Source: Stutzerimonas stutzeri
GTDB taxonomy: Bacteria; Pseudomonadota; Gammaproteobacteria; Pseudomonadales; Pseudomonadaceae
Direction of reading: 5' to 3'
Length of the DNA stretch: 64,000 bases
Assembly (NCBI GenBank): GCA_002387205.1
Contig: DGLA01000021.1
Location: 45,193-109,192 of the forward strand
Shown here piece after piece: positions 51,354-60,873 of this stretch; the stretch's first letter is position 1, and the number at the start of each line of letters is the position of its first letter. The notes under the pieces are model-generated. The model saw only the letters and a program-made list of their open reading frames with translations, was not told where the DNA came from and made no database searches. Both the position numbers and the translations under genes were made by a program.

Positions 51354-54212
51354 TCAGCCGGGGATCAGCTCCAGCGCGCGCAGGCAGCCTCGCACCTGCC
51401 TGCGCAGCTCGTCGAGGTCCAGCGGCTTGCCCAGCCAGCCCTGGCAGTCGAACCCGACCACGCCGTCGCCCGCACTGAGCACGATGACCGGCAGCTCCCG
51501 GGTGGCGGGCGCCTGGCGCAGCAGCTGAACGAGCTCCTTGCCCTCCAGCTCCGGCAGGTTCAGGTCCAGCAACAGCAGATCGGGCACATCCGTCAGCAGA
51601 TGCTCCAGTGCCAGCCGGCCATTGCCGATGACGACCACATCCGCCATGTCCGCCAATGCCTTGCGCACCAGCGTCTGGCTGGCCGGATCGTCCTCGACAT
51701 AGACGATGTTCGGTCGCTCGCGAACCGCCACCGGCAGTTGCGCCTCGGCAGGCGACAGTGCAATCCAGAAGCAACTGCCCACGCCGACTTCGCTCTTCAC
51801 GCCGATGCTGCCACCCATCAACTTGGCGTATTCCAGACAGAGCGACAGCCCGATGCCGGCGCCCTGAATGGTCGAACTTTCGCGCCCCAAGCGCTGGAAC
51901 GGCTCGAACATTTTTGCCTGCAATGCCTCATCGACGCCCAGCCCGGTGTCTTCGACCACCAGCCTCAGCTGGCCGGCCACCTTTTCAACCCTCAGCATGA
52001 TCCGCCCGGCCGGCTTGTTGTACTTGATTGCGTTGGACAGCAGGTTGAGCAACACCTGACGCAGGCGCCGCGGCTCGGCAAGTACCCTGACCGGCGCGTC
52101 CGGCACGGCCAGTTCGAGCTCGAGCCCGTGGCGCCGGATATCGAGCGCCACCAGTTCGGCGCACTCACGCATCAGTTCGGTCACCTCGACAGGCTCAAGC
52201 GTAAGCCGCGGCCGCTCGCCCTGCAGGCTGGACCAGTCGAGGATGTCGGCCAGCAGCTGGTTCAGATGCCGGCTGGCCAGCAGGATCTCGTCGAGATAGT
52301 CCGCGGCTTCCGGGTCCGTATCGGGTGAACAGTCCATGCGCATCAACTGGGCAAAGCCGAGAATCGCGTTGAGGGGCGTACGCAGCTCGTGGCTGATGCT
52401 GGAAATGAGATGGGTCTTGGCTTCGTTGGCCGCTTGCGCCTGCTGGATGGCCTGCCGCAGGTCGTCCTCGACCCGCTTGATGGCATCGATGTCCACGTGG
52501 GTGCCGGCCACCAGCATGGCCGCGCCGGTCTGCGGGTCACGCTCCAGCACACGCCCGCGGCTGAGTAGCCAGTGGTACTGGCCCAGGGCATCGGCAAAGC
52601 GGTATTCGCTTTCATAACGCAGCGCCTGCCCCTCGTGCATGCGCGCCAGTTCAGCGCGTACCTGGGCGACATCGAGCGGATGGATACGCTGCAGGAACTG
52701 AGCCTCGCTCAGGCGTGACGAGGGCAGCCCGAACCGGCCCGGCAGCCGCCCACGCAACTGCAGCACACCGCTGCGCATGTCATTTTCCCAGAGGCTTTCG
52801 GTGGCGCTTTCGAGCACCAGTTCGAGGCGGTTCTGTGCCTGCGAACGCTGCGTTTCACTGAGTTCCAGCTGACCACCGATGGCCCGGGTGTGCTGCGCCA
52901 GGTCGTGGAGTTCACGAATGTCCGACGCCACCGGTTGCGGTCGCCACTGGCCCTGCCCGATCTGGCCCATCATTTGCGAAATGCGGGCGATGGGGGTCAG
53001 CAGCGATTCGCTGAGCCGGCGCGCGCGCAACCACATGTAGCCGAAGAACAGCAGGTAGAACAGGACCAGTCCGGCGATCAGGAGGTAACCAATCCGGCGG
53101 AAATGGCTGGCCAGGTCATTGGTCTGGCTAAAGATCGCCGCCTCGTCGACGACGGCCAGCAGGTGCCAGCCGGACGGCTCCACCGTGGCCCAGGCGACCA
53201 GCTGCTGCCGCCCCCCCAGCATCATCAGCTGCACTCCATCGCGCTGCGTGGCGATGGCGCTCGCCAGGTCGCGGGTTTCAGGCGAACGGCCGAGGCGGAA
53301 ATCTTCCGGCTTGAACGTCTCCTGACGAATCGCTTCGCTGTAGGAATGTTCGGTCAGCTCATCGAGGCCGAACTGCCGCTCGCCCGCTTCGGGCAGTGCC
53401 ATGATGTTGAGGTCGCGGCTGACGAGCATCGCATAGCCGCCCCACGGCACGCGCAGGCTGGAAATCTGGCGCAGGATGCCGCTGACGGTGATGTCGATGC
53501 CGCTGACGCCTTCGAGAAAATCACCGCGGTAGACCGGCGCCACGGCAGACATCATCCAGCCATGCCCGGCCGGGTCCAGATAGACATCGGTCCAGACCAC
53601 CTTGCGCGCCGGGTTGTGGCTGGCGTCGGCCAGGTAATAGAAGTTGTAGCTGGGGATGTCCATGTCCGGCGGGTACTGCTGCGCCGTGTCAAACCAGGGG
53701 TAGATGTGGTTGTAGCTGTCCCAGCTGTTGAAATAGAGGCTGGCGATCAGCGGGTTGCTGATGTACAGCTCCTTCATCAGCGGATCCAGCCGGCCCAGGC
53801 GCGCCGCCTTGGTCAGGTCATGCAGCTGCGGCGCAGTTGCGGCGGAATAGAAGCCCGCCGAGCCGCCAAGGTCGCGGGGCGTGGAGCGCACGCCATCGCC
53901 ATTGAGTGTCAGCGCGGCTGGCGCCACGGGCGTTTCGTCACGCAGGGTGCGGCCAGTGAAGTTGCGCAGCAGCAGCGTGGTGCTGGCGACCTGTTGCAGC
54001 TGCTCCCCGACGACACGCGCCTCCTGTCCCACCGCCGCCTGCAGTTCGGCCAGCGCGGTCTGACGCAAATGGTCGATCTGCGCATCTCGAATGGCATTGT
54101 TGGTCAGCAGGTAGGCGGCGATCAGCACCGCTTCCACCAGCACCAGCGGGATCAGCGCGCTCTGGACAAAGGCGCGCCAGATCCATTGACGTATCCCGGT
54201 TTTCGATGACAC
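51354..54212 (-). CDS. Hybrid sensor histidine kinase (dCACHE-HAMP-PAS-HisKA-HATPase-REC), copy 2
   Basis: A 952-residue membrane kinase. TM1 at about 18-36, periplasmic dCACHE at about 40-370, TM2 at about 374-394, HAMP-like linker, PAS/PAC at about 465-580, H-box with His608 ('SISHELRTPLNAILGFAQLM'), ATPase motifs 'NLLSNAIKYN', 'EDTGLGVD', 'GAGIGLSL', and REC at about 838-950 ('VYVEDDPAS', 'LLLLDLNLPE', 'LGKPLDLDEL'). The whole architecture and most of the sensor core are shared with the kinase at 41318-44227, so they are duplicates. No response regulator adjoins this copy; the HD-GYP regulator at 40.2 kb is a candidate partner. Confidence 0.95.
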   Translation of the reverse strand: MSSKTGIRQWIWRAFVQSALIPLVLVEAVLIAAYLLTNNAIRDAQIDHLRQTALAELQAAVGQEARVVGEQLQQVASTTLLLRNFTGRTLRDETPVAPAALTLNGDGVRSTPRDLGGSAGFYSAATAPQLHDLTKAARLGRLDPLMKELYISNPLIASLYFNSWDSYNHIYPWFDTAQQYPPDMDIPSYNFYYLADASHNPARKVVWTDVYLDPAGHGWMMSAVAPVYRGDFLEGVSGIDITVSGILRQISSLRVPWGGYAMLVSRDLNIMALPEAGERQFGLDELTEHSYSEAIRQETFKPEDFRLGRSPETRDLASAIATQRDGVQLMMLGGRQQLVAWATVEPSGWHLLAVVDEAAIFSQTNDLASHFRRIGYLLIAGLVLFYLLFFGYMWLRARRLSESLLTPIARISQMMGQIGQGQWRPQPVASDIRELHDLAQHTRAIGGQLELSETQRSQAQNRLELVLESATESLWENDMRSGVLQLRGRLPGRFGLPSSRLSEAQFLQRIHPLDVAQVRAELARMHEGQALRYESEYRFADALGQYHWLLSRGRVLERDPQTGAAMLVAGTHVDIDAIKRVEDDLRQAIQQAQAANEAKTHLISSISHELRTPLNAILGFAQLMRMDCSPDTDPEAADYLDEILLASRHLNQLLADILDWSSLQGERPRLTLEPVEVTELMRECAELVALDIRRHGLELELAVPDAPVRVLAEPRRLRQVLLNLLSNAIKYNKPAGRIMLRVEKVAGQLRLVVEDTGLGVDEALQAKMFEPFQRLGRESSTIQGAGIGLSLCLEYAKLMGGSIGVKSEVGVGSCFWIALSPAEAQLPVAVRERPNIVYVEDDPASQTLVRKALADMADVVVIGNGRLALEHLLTDVPDLLLLDLNLPELEGKELVQLLRQAPATRELPVIVLSAGDGVVGFDCQGWLGKPLDLDELRRQVRGCLRALELIPG

Positions 54213-54331
54213 AGGCTGCTCCCGCGATCCGGCTCATGGCTGTGGCACCTGACTGTAGCACCGTCAGGGCAGGCGCGAGCCTGACGGCGATCAGTCTCCA
54301 GCCAAGGCATGGCCCGAACGGAGGCCAGAAC

Positions 54332-55147
54332 TCAGCGGTTCGCCAGCTCGATCAGCGCCTCGCGCCATTCGACCCCTCGCGGCAACGCCAGGAAGGAGGG
54401 GTTGAGGTAGGTCTCGCGGGCTTCATAGGTCAGGGGCATGCCAGCCGTATCCAGCAGCTCGCCCCCAGCGCCTTCGAGCACGCCCTGGGCAGCCGCGGTA
54501 TCCCATTGGGAAGTCGGTGCCAGCCGTGGATAGCAGTCGGCGGCGCCCTCGGCAAGCAGGCACAGCTTCAACGAACTGCCCACATTGGCCAGCACCAGCT
54601 CGCCGAAGCGCTGGCCCAGGCCTTCGAGCAACCGTTCCTGCGCCGGGCTGGAATGACGCCGGCTGGCGACCACGGTGAAGCCGTCGACCGGCGTTTCCCG
54701 GACACTCAGCGGCTGAGCGGCGCCATCGGCCTCGGCACGCCAGGCCCCGAAGCCCGCCCCGCCGTAATAGCAGCGACCATTGGCCGGAATCCCGACCACA
54801 CCGAACACCACTTGTCCATGCTCGATCAGCGCGACGTTGACGGTGAACTCTTCGCTGCCACTGATGAACTCCTTGGTCCCGTCCAGCGGATCGACCAGCC
54901 ACCAGCGCGTCCAGCCGGCACGCTGGGCCAGACTCAGGTCGCAATCCTCCTCCGACAGTACGGGGATGTCGGCATCTAGGGCGCGCAGCCCATCGGCGAG
55001 CAGGTGATGGGCGGCCATGTCGGCTGCGGTGACCGGCGAGGCGTCGGCCTTTTCCTGCACCTGCACATCGTTGCGCCAGTGCGGCAGGATGACCTTGCCG
55101 GCTGCGCGAACCAGATCGATCACCGGCGGCAGATAGGGATGGCTCAC
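54332..55147 (-). CDS. cysQ: 3'(2'),5'-bisphosphate nucleotidase
   Basis: A 271-residue inositol-monophosphatase superfamily enzyme that removes phosphate from PAP, a by-product of sulfate assimilation. Metal-binding motifs: 'SPVTAADMAAHHLL' (about 37-50), 'VLSEED' (about 63-68) and 'WWLVDPLDGTKEFISGSEEFTVN' in part (about 82-104), plus 'SQWDTAAAQGVLEGAGG' near the end. It starts with GTG overlapping the nudE TGA (GTGA), showing translational coupling. Confidence 0.96.
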   Translation of the reverse strand: MSHPYLPPVIDLVRAAGKVILPHWRNDVQVQEKADASPVTAADMAAHHLLADGLRALDADIPVLSEEDCDLSLAQRAGWTRWWLVDPLDGTKEFISGSEEFTVNVALIEHGQVVFGVVGIPANGRCYYGGAGFGAWRAEADGAAQPLSVRETPVDGFTVVASRRHSSPAQERLLEGLGQRFGELVLANVGSSLKLCLLAEGAADCYPRLAPTSQWDTAAAQGVLEGAGGELLDTAGMPLTYEARETYLNPSFLALPRGVEWREALIELANR

Positions 55148-55710
55148 TTGACGAATTCTCCCCGTTGAGCGAGCAGGTCACGCGCCAGGTACAACGCAGC
55201 GAGAGCGCGCCCTTCGCTGAACTGCGGATGCTGGACCAGGCTCGACAGTTCGCGCAGATCGACCCGATCAACGCGCATCGGCTCCGGCTCGTCGCCCGGC
55301 AGCTGCTCGGGATACAGATCACGCGCAAGCACCACCTGGATCTTCTGGCTCATGTAGCCGGGCGAAAGGGACAGCTCGGTGAGCAGCTCCAGGTTGCGCG
55401 CCCCGAAGCCGGCTTCCTCCTTCAGCTCACGGTTGGCCGCGTCGAGCACATCCTCCCCCGGCTCGATCAGCCCCTTGGGCAGGGACAGCTCGTAGGTCTC
55501 GGTGCCACCGCAGTATTCCTCGACCAGCAATGCACGGCCGTCAGCCTCCAGCGCGACGATCATCACCGCGCCGTAGCCGGACCCCTTGCCGACCAGCCGT
55601 TCATAGGTACGCTCCACTCCGTTGGAAAATCGCAGCTGCATTTCCTCGACACGGAACAGACGGCTACTGGCGACGATCTCGCGGGCGAGTACTGTAGGTT
55701 TCTGGCGCAT
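55144..55710 (-). CDS. nudE: ADP compounds hydrolase NudE
   Basis: A 188-residue Nudix hydrolase acting on ADP-ribose, NADH and Ap3A-type compounds. The Nudix box is complete: 'GLIEPGEDVLDAANRELKEE' continuing 'AGF' (about 91-113). The N-terminus 'KPTVLAREIVASSRLFRVEEMQL' matches NudE. ATG 55710 is chosen by family start. Coupled to cysQ downstream, a pairing also known in other gammaproteobacteria. Confidence 0.96.
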   Translation of the reverse strand: MRQKPTVLAREIVASSRLFRVEEMQLRFSNGVERTYERLVGKGSGYGAVMIVALEADGRALLVEEYCGGTETYELSLPKGLIEPGEDVLDAANRELKEEAGFGARNLELLTELSLSPGYMSQKIQVVLARDLYPEQLPGDEPEPMRVDRVDLRELSSLVQHPQFSEGRALAALYLARDLLAQRGEFVK

Positions 55711-55831
55711 GGGAAGTTCCTTGAAACGCGAGCGGCAATCATAACCCGGCTTTTTGCCTGGACCGTGAACGCTTTGCATCGAACCGACGGCTGTCGCACC
55801 ATTGGCCCATCGCCGAATGGAAGAGCCCGCC

Positions 55832-56512
55832 ATGATCACTTCGCTGCCCTGGTCCGAGATCGACACCGTCCTGCTGGACATGGACGGCACCCTGCTCGAC
55901 CTGCATTTCGATAACCATTTCTGGCTCGAGCTGCTGCCCCGGCGCTATGCCCAGCTGCATGGCATCAGCCCGGCCATGGCCGAGCTGGAACTGGCCCCGC
56001 TGTTCAATGAACATGCGGGCAAGCTCAACTGGTATTGCCTGGATTACTGGACGCGCGAGCTGAAGCTGCCGATCCGCGAGATGAAGCGCGAGATAGCCGA
56101 CCTGATCGCCCTGCGACCGGCAGCCGACGAGTTTCTTGCCGCCCTGCGCCAGGCCGGCAAGCGCGTGGTGCTGATCACCAACGCCCACCCCGACTCCCTG
56201 TCGCTGAAGCTTGAACGCGTCGAGCTGGCGCCCTGGTTCGACCGGCTGATCAGCTCCCACGATTACGGTTTCCCCAAGGAACAGGCCCAGTTCTGGTACG
56301 CGCTGCAGACAGACCTCGGCTTCGATCCGTCGTCGGCGCTGTTCATTGATGACAGCCTGCCCGTGCTGCGCAGTGCCCGCGCCTATGGCATCGCTCACCT
56401 GCTGGCCATCAGCGAACCGGATAGCCGACGGGGCAGGAAAGACACGGAAGAATTCACCCCCGTCGACAATTACCTGGAGCTTATTCGCAGCCTTCAAGGC
56501 TTCTCTTCCTGA
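55832..56512 (+). CDS. yrfG: GMP/IMP nucleotidase (YrfG-like HAD hydrolase)
   Basis: A 226-residue HAD-superfamily phosphatase. Nucleophile motif 'VLLDMDGTLLDLHFDNHFW' (about 12-30) is typical of YrfG, motif II is 'VVLITNAHPDSL' and motif III/IV 'HDYGFPKEQAQFWYAL' and 'ALFIDDSLPVL'. It removes phosphate from purine mononucleotides. ATG 55832 has GGAAGAG upstream; ATGs 15 and 30 bases earlier are less well placed. Divergent from nudE-cysQ. Confidence 0.93.
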   Translation: MITSLPWSEIDTVLLDMDGTLLDLHFDNHFWLELLPRRYAQLHGISPAMAELELAPLFNEHAGKLNWYCLDYWTRELKLPIREMKREIADLIALRPAADEFLAALRQAGKRVVLITNAHPDSLSLKLERVELAPWFDRLISSHDYGFPKEQAQFWYALQTDLGFDPSSALFIDDSLPVLRSARAYGIAHLLAISEPDSRRGRKDTEEFTPVDNYLELIRSLQGFSS

Positions 56513-56688
56513 ACCCTGGACCTTCCCGCCAGCCTGACGCTTACTTCGAACGCGCTCGTCCTGTTAGAGTCGGCCGGCAATTATTACAACAAGGGCGACG
56601 CCGCTGGCGGTGCCACCAGGGTAACTGAATGCCGCTCAAGCGCGCCGTCAATGCAGACCGCATCCGACGCGCCCAAAATGGATGATTT

Positions 56689-58803
56689 ATGGCTGTAGAC
56701 CCGGGATTCTGGCCATCTGACCGCAGCGAAGTGGGCTTGCTCATCCGCCACCACGACTGGAGCGCCACGGCGCTGGGTCCCATCGAAACCTGGCCCGCGG
56801 CCCTGCATGTGTTGCTTGACACCTTGCTCGATGCGCCGCTGCCAATGTGCATCCTCTGGGGCAACGCCGGCCTGCAGCTGTACAACGATGCCCACGCCGC
56901 GCTGATCGGCATCCAGCATCCGCAGGCGCTTGGAACGCCGCTGCACGAAACCTGGCGCGAGGCATGGCCGGCACTGTTCAGCGCCTATGCAAACCAACGT
57001 CCCGACCAGGCCTGCCTGCTCCGCAATCAGCATCTGCCGCACCCAAGCCGGCGCGAAACGGCAGGAACCTGGCTGGATCTGTCGCTGAGCCCCATTCGCG
57101 ACGGCGATAATGTCGTGGGCCGGCTGCTTTGCCTGCGCCCCAGCGAAGAGGAGGCGCTGCGACGGCGGGGACAGGAGTTGTCGATGGTCACGGATGCGCT
57201 GCCAGTGCTCATCGGATACGTCGATAACGAGCTGCACTACCGCTACAACAATCGTCACTACGAGGAGTGGTTTGGCCATTCGCCTGCCTGGCTGTATGGC
57301 AAATCCCTCAGGGAGGTCGTCGGCGAGCGCGCCTTCAAGGCACGCGAGAAGGAGCTGGCCAGGACGCTGGCTGGCGAAACAGTGGTATTCGAAGCCTACA
57401 TGCCGCATAAGGATGGCCGTTCTCGCCAGGCACTGATGCATTACCTCCCCCGTCGCAACGACCAGGGTGAGGTTCAGGGTTTTTTTGTACTCGCCCAAGA
57501 CGTCACCGAACGCTGGCAGGCCGAACAGGCGCTGCGTGAGCTCAACGAAACCCTCGAAAGCCGGATCAAGGAACGCACCACCGCACTGGCGGAGGTATAC
57601 GAGCGGCTACTTGCGGAAATGGCCAGCCGCGAGCAGGCCCAGGAAGCGCTGCGTCAGGCTCAGAAGATGGAAGCGGTCGGACAGCTCACCGGCGGCATCG
57701 CCCATGACTTCAATAACATGCTCACCGGCATCATCGGCGGCCTCGATCTGATCCAGCGCTACAACCAGTCCGGCCGTCACGGCGAAACCCAACGCTTCAT
57801 CGATGCCGCTGTCACCTCGGCCAACCGCGCCGCCGCCCTCACCCATCGGCTGCTGGCCTTTGCCAGGCGCCAGCCGCTGAATCTCAAGCGTGTCGACCTG
57901 AACGAGCTGGTGGAATCGATGCACGACCTGATCGCCCGCACACTGGGCAACCACATACTGGTCGATGCGCTGTTGCAACCTGACCTTTGGCCGGCCAGCA
58001 GCGACGAAAACCAGCTGGAAAGCGCCCTGCTCAACCTAGTGATCAACGCACGCGACGCCATGCCCGACGGCGGCAGCCTGTATATCGCTACCGCCAACGT
58101 CGAGCTGCAGCAAGGCGAAGTCGGTGAGCTGGCGGCGGGACGCTACGTCACCCTCAGTGTCATCGACAGCGGCTGCGGGATGACGTCCAGGGTGCTGGCA
58201 TCAGCCTTCGAGCCCTTTTTCACGACCAAGCCCATCGGCCAGGGCACCGGCCTCGGTCTGTCCATGATCTACGGCTTCGCTCGGCAGGCAGGCGGTCACG
58301 TCCAACTGCGCAGCGAGCCCGGCACCGGCACTGAAGTCATCCTCTATCTGCCGGCACACCATACGCTGGCGCCGTCGTCAGTGACGACAGCAACCACACT
58401 GGGAGTCGAACAGACTCCCGCTGTCCTCGAGGGCAAGGTGGTGCTGGTAGTGGAGGATGATCCCGCCGTACGCCTGCTGGTGCTGGACGTGCTGGGCATG
58501 CTCGGCTGTCGCTCGCTGGAGGCAGCCGAGGCCAACGCGGCGGTACGCATCCTGAAAACTGCCGAGCGCATCGACCTGCTGGTTTCCGATGTCGGCCTGC
58601 CGGGCATGAACGGCAGGCAACTGGCAGACATCGGTCGCGAGCTGCGCCCAGGGCTGCCGGTACTGTTCATAACCGGCTACGCTGAGCAGGCCATCAGCAG
58701 TGGCTTTCTTGATGCCGGCATGGACATGATCAGCAAGCCGTTCGCCATTGACCTGCTGGCTGCGCGCGTACGCGGCATGCTCAAGGGAATGTCACAGGAC
58801 TAA
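56689..58803 (+). CDS. Soluble PAS-PAS hybrid histidine kinase with C-terminal receiver
   Basis: A 704-residue cytoplasmic kinase without membrane segments. An N-terminal PAS-like domain (about 1-155; 'LGPIETWPAALHVLLDTLLDAPLPMCILWG' pattern) precedes a second PAS (about 165-280), a coiled coil, the H-box 'GQLTGGIAHDFNNMLTGIIG' (about 332-351), the ATPase ('NLVINARDAMPDGG', 'DSGCGM', 'GTGLGLSMIYG') and a REC domain (about 580-700; 'LLVSDVGLPGMNG', 'SKPFAIDLL'). The HDFNN-type box is common in hybrid kinases that include blue-light and redox sensors; no flavin-binding Cys motif is evident. Stand-alone gene; output unknown. Confidence 0.93.
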   Translation: MAVDPGFWPSDRSEVGLLIRHHDWSATALGPIETWPAALHVLLDTLLDAPLPMCILWGNAGLQLYNDAHAALIGIQHPQALGTPLHETWREAWPALFSAYANQRPDQACLLRNQHLPHPSRRETAGTWLDLSLSPIRDGDNVVGRLLCLRPSEEEALRRRGQELSMVTDALPVLIGYVDNELHYRYNNRHYEEWFGHSPAWLYGKSLREVVGERAFKAREKELARTLAGETVVFEAYMPHKDGRSRQALMHYLPRRNDQGEVQGFFVLAQDVTERWQAEQALRELNETLESRIKERTTALAEVYERLLAEMASREQAQEALRQAQKMEAVGQLTGGIAHDFNNMLTGIIGGLDLIQRYNQSGRHGETQRFIDAAVTSANRAAALTHRLLAFARRQPLNLKRVDLNELVESMHDLIARTLGNHILVDALLQPDLWPASSDENQLESALLNLVINARDAMPDGGSLYIATANVELQQGEVGELAAGRYVTLSVIDSGCGMTSRVLASAFEPFFTTKPIGQGTGLGLSMIYGFARQAGGHVQLRSEPGTGTEVILYLPAHHTLAPSSVTTATTLGVEQTPAVLEGKVVLVVEDDPAVRLLVLDVLGMLGCRSLEAAEANAAVRILKTAERIDLLVSDVGLPGMNGRQLADIGRELRPGLPVLFITGYAEQAISSGFLDAGMDMISKPFAIDLLAARVRGMLKGMSQD

Positions 58804-58890
58804 AGGTTGTCGTATCCATGACAGCTGCATGTCGCAAGCGGCATTGAAAAACTGCCTGGCGCCGCGCACAGTCGATCAGCACGCATCCGT

Positions 58891-59751
58891 ATGCCAACCT
58901 GCCGAGCCCGCCCAATGTCCCCCCCACGACACCTTTCCCTTCCCCCGGAACCCGGCGCCACCACCGGTGCCAGCGCGCGCTACGAGTTCCACGCCTTCGG
59001 CGCGCCGCGACCGGAGCCGGTGGAGCTGGCAGAGGAATGTGCGCTGGCGGTGGCCTACAACGGCCTGAACCAGGCTGTGATGATGGTATCGCCTGCCGAT
59101 CTGGAGGATTTCGTCGTCGGCTTCAGCCTGGGCGCCGGCATCGTCGAACACGCCAATGACATCTATGACATCCACCTCAGCGGCACTGGCAATGGTCGCC
59201 ATGCCGAGGTCGAGATCGCCAGTCGCGCCTTCTGGAAGCTCAAGGAACAGCGTCGCCAGCTGCCAGGCAATGCCAGTTGCGGGCTGTGCGGCGTCGAAGC
59301 ACTGGAGCAGGCGCTGCCGCAGCTGCCGGCGTTGCCCGTGGCGCCGCTGCCGCCCATGCATTGGCTGGACGATCTGCGTCAGCGCATCGCCGAGTTTCAA
59401 CCCCTCGCGCAGCGGTGCGGAGCCGTGCATGCCGCGCTGTTCATCGATGCACAGGGGCAGATCCGCCTGGGCCGCGAGGACATCGGCCGGCACAACGCCT
59501 TGGACAAGCTGATCGGCGCATTAAGCCGTAGCGGGCAGAACGTCGCCGGCGGCGTCGCGGTGGTCACCAGCCGCTGCAGTCTGGAACTGATCCACAAGGT
59601 CCAGCGCGCCGGCATTCCGACACTGGTCAGCTTCTCTTCGCCGACCGGCCTGGCAGCCCAGTGGGCGCAGCGACACAACCTCAACCTGATCCATATTCCC
59701 CATCGTAGCCCGCCGCGGGTGTTTAGCCCGGTGGCTGGTGAAGCGAGTTAA
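58891..59751 (+). CDS. fdhD: Formate dehydrogenase accessory sulfurtransferase FdhD
   Basis: A 286-residue protein that transfers sulfur from IscS to the molybdenum cofactor of formate dehydrogenases. The sulfur-carrying loop is 'NASCGLCGVEALEQ' (CxxC at about 129-132); 'DIGRHNALDKLIGA' (about 198-211) and 'VVTSRCSLELIHKVQRAGIP' are further signatures. Start could instead be the ATG at 58915. No formate dehydrogenase gene is in the window, so the target lies elsewhere. Confidence 0.95.
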   Translation: MPTCRARPMSPPRHLSLPPEPGATTGASARYEFHAFGAPRPEPVELAEECALAVAYNGLNQAVMMVSPADLEDFVVGFSLGAGIVEHANDIYDIHLSGTGNGRHAEVEIASRAFWKLKEQRRQLPGNASCGLCGVEALEQALPQLPALPVAPLPPMHWLDDLRQRIAEFQPLAQRCGAVHAALFIDAQGQIRLGREDIGRHNALDKLIGALSRSGQNVAGGVAVVTSRCSLELIHKVQRAGIPTLVSFSSPTGLAAQWAQRHNLNLIHIPHRSPPRVFSPVAGEAS

Positions 59752-59895
59752 GACCGCTTCGCTTGTTACAGGTTCCGCCTGAAAATCAAAGACTTACGAA
59801 AAGCGAAACGCATCACACCTTTCATCGGTGAGCGCTTGCCGAAGACAGTCCTTGGGCGTGAGGATCGCGGCGCCATCCACTGGAGAGGTTCCACC

Positions 59896-60354
59896 ATGAA
59901 GTATTCCTCGATTCTGCTGTTGTCCGCGGGCCTGCTCAGCGGCACCGCCTTTGCCGGAAGCAACACCGAAGCCGCTGTTGGCGGCGCCCTGGGCGGTGCG
60001 CTCGGGTCGGTGGTCGGCGAACACCTGGGTGGTTCGACCGGCGCCACCATCGGCGCGGGCGTCGGTGGTGCGGCGGGCGGCATGGTGGGTGCGGACAAGC
60101 GTAGCCGTACCGAAGCGGCCATCGGCGGCGGTCTTGGCGCAGCCGGCGGCAACGTGATTGGCCAGCGCGTCGGCGGCAGCACGGGCGGCCTGATTGGCGC
60201 AGCGGTGGGCGGTGGCGCCGGTGGCGCGATCGGCAATGCCTACGGCGACGATGACGACCGGAGCGAGCGTCGCTACCGTGATGATCGCCGCTACTACGGC
60301 CACCCCGGCAAAGCCAAGGGGCACTGGAAGCACAAGCACAAGCATCACGACTGA
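59896..60354 (+). CDS. Exported glycine-zipper protein
   Basis: A 152-residue protein: signal peptide (MKYSSILLLSAGLLSGTAFA) and a mature region dominated by glycine-zipper repeats such as 'AAVGGALGGALGSVVG', 'GATIGAGVGGAAGGMVG', 'AIGGGLGAAGGNVIG' (about 25-115), then a charged, His/Lys-rich tail ending 'KHKHKHHD'. Such proteins insert in membranes or associate with the outer membrane; this one lacks a lipobox. Function not known. The His-rich end could bind metal. ATG preceded by GGAGAGG. Confidence 0.88.
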   Translation: MKYSSILLLSAGLLSGTAFAGSNTEAAVGGALGGALGSVVGEHLGGSTGATIGAGVGGAAGGMVGADKRSRTEAAIGGGLGAAGGNVIGQRVGGSTGGLIGAAVGGGAGGAIGNAYGDDDDRSERRYRDDRRYYGHPGKAKGHWKHKHKHHD

Positions 60355-60415
60355 CGTCTCGTTACCGCGGGCCATGTCCTGTGGCCCGCAACGCCTCCCG
60401 CCCACGCTCTTCAGC

Positions 60416-60850
60416 TTAGCTCGCCAACCCTTCCAGGGCCGCGCGCAACCGGCCCGGAATCGGTGTCGGCCGATTGGTCGCCCGCTCGACGAACACGTGT
60501 ACGAAACGGCCGGCGGCGCTGGCCTCGTCCTCGCCGCGCTTGAAGACCGCTAGCTCGTACTGCACCGAACTGTTACCCAGCCGACCGACCCGCAGGCCGA
60601 CCTCGATCTGATCGGGAAAGGCGATCGAGGCGAAGTAGTCGCAGCTGGAGCTGACCACGAAACCGACCACCTCGCCGTTGTGGATGTCCAGCCCGCCGCG
60701 TTCGATCAGGTAGGCATTCACCGCACTATCGAAATAGCTGTAGTAGACGACGTTGTTGACGTGACCGTAGAGGTCGTTGTCGTGCCAGCGGGTGGTGATC
60801 GGCTGGAAGTGGCGGTAGTCGGCGCGTCGGTGCTCGGGTTGGTCTGCCAT
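60416..60850 (-). CDS. Acyl-CoA thioesterase, hotdog fold (4HBT/YbgC-like)
   Basis: A 144-residue hotdog-fold thioesterase. The N-terminal 'TTRWHDNDLYGHVNNVVYYSYFDSA' (about 19-43) carries the Asp/His catalytic region of the 4-hydroxybenzoyl-CoA thioesterase type, followed by 'DYFASIAFPDQIEVGLRVGRLGNSSVQY'. It would release CoA from acyl-CoA. It lies 23 bases after the iron-type alcohol dehydrogenase gene and is probably cotranscribed with it; an acyl-CoA dehydrogenase follows upstream. Confidence 0.92.
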   Translation of the reverse strand: MADQPEHRRADYRHFQPITTRWHDNDLYGHVNNVVYYSYFDSAVNAYLIERGGLDIHNGEVVGFVVSSSCDYFASIAFPDQIEVGLRVGRLGNSSVQYELAVFKRGEDEASAAGRFVHVFVERATNRPTPIPGRLRAALEGLAS

Positions 60851-60873
60851 GCGAGGTTCCTTGTCGATACGGA

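Noticed and set aside
59794..60405. 203-codon minus-strand frame over the glycine-zipper gene
   Set aside because: Ala/Val/Asp repeats mirror the glycine-zipper repeats of the real gene.
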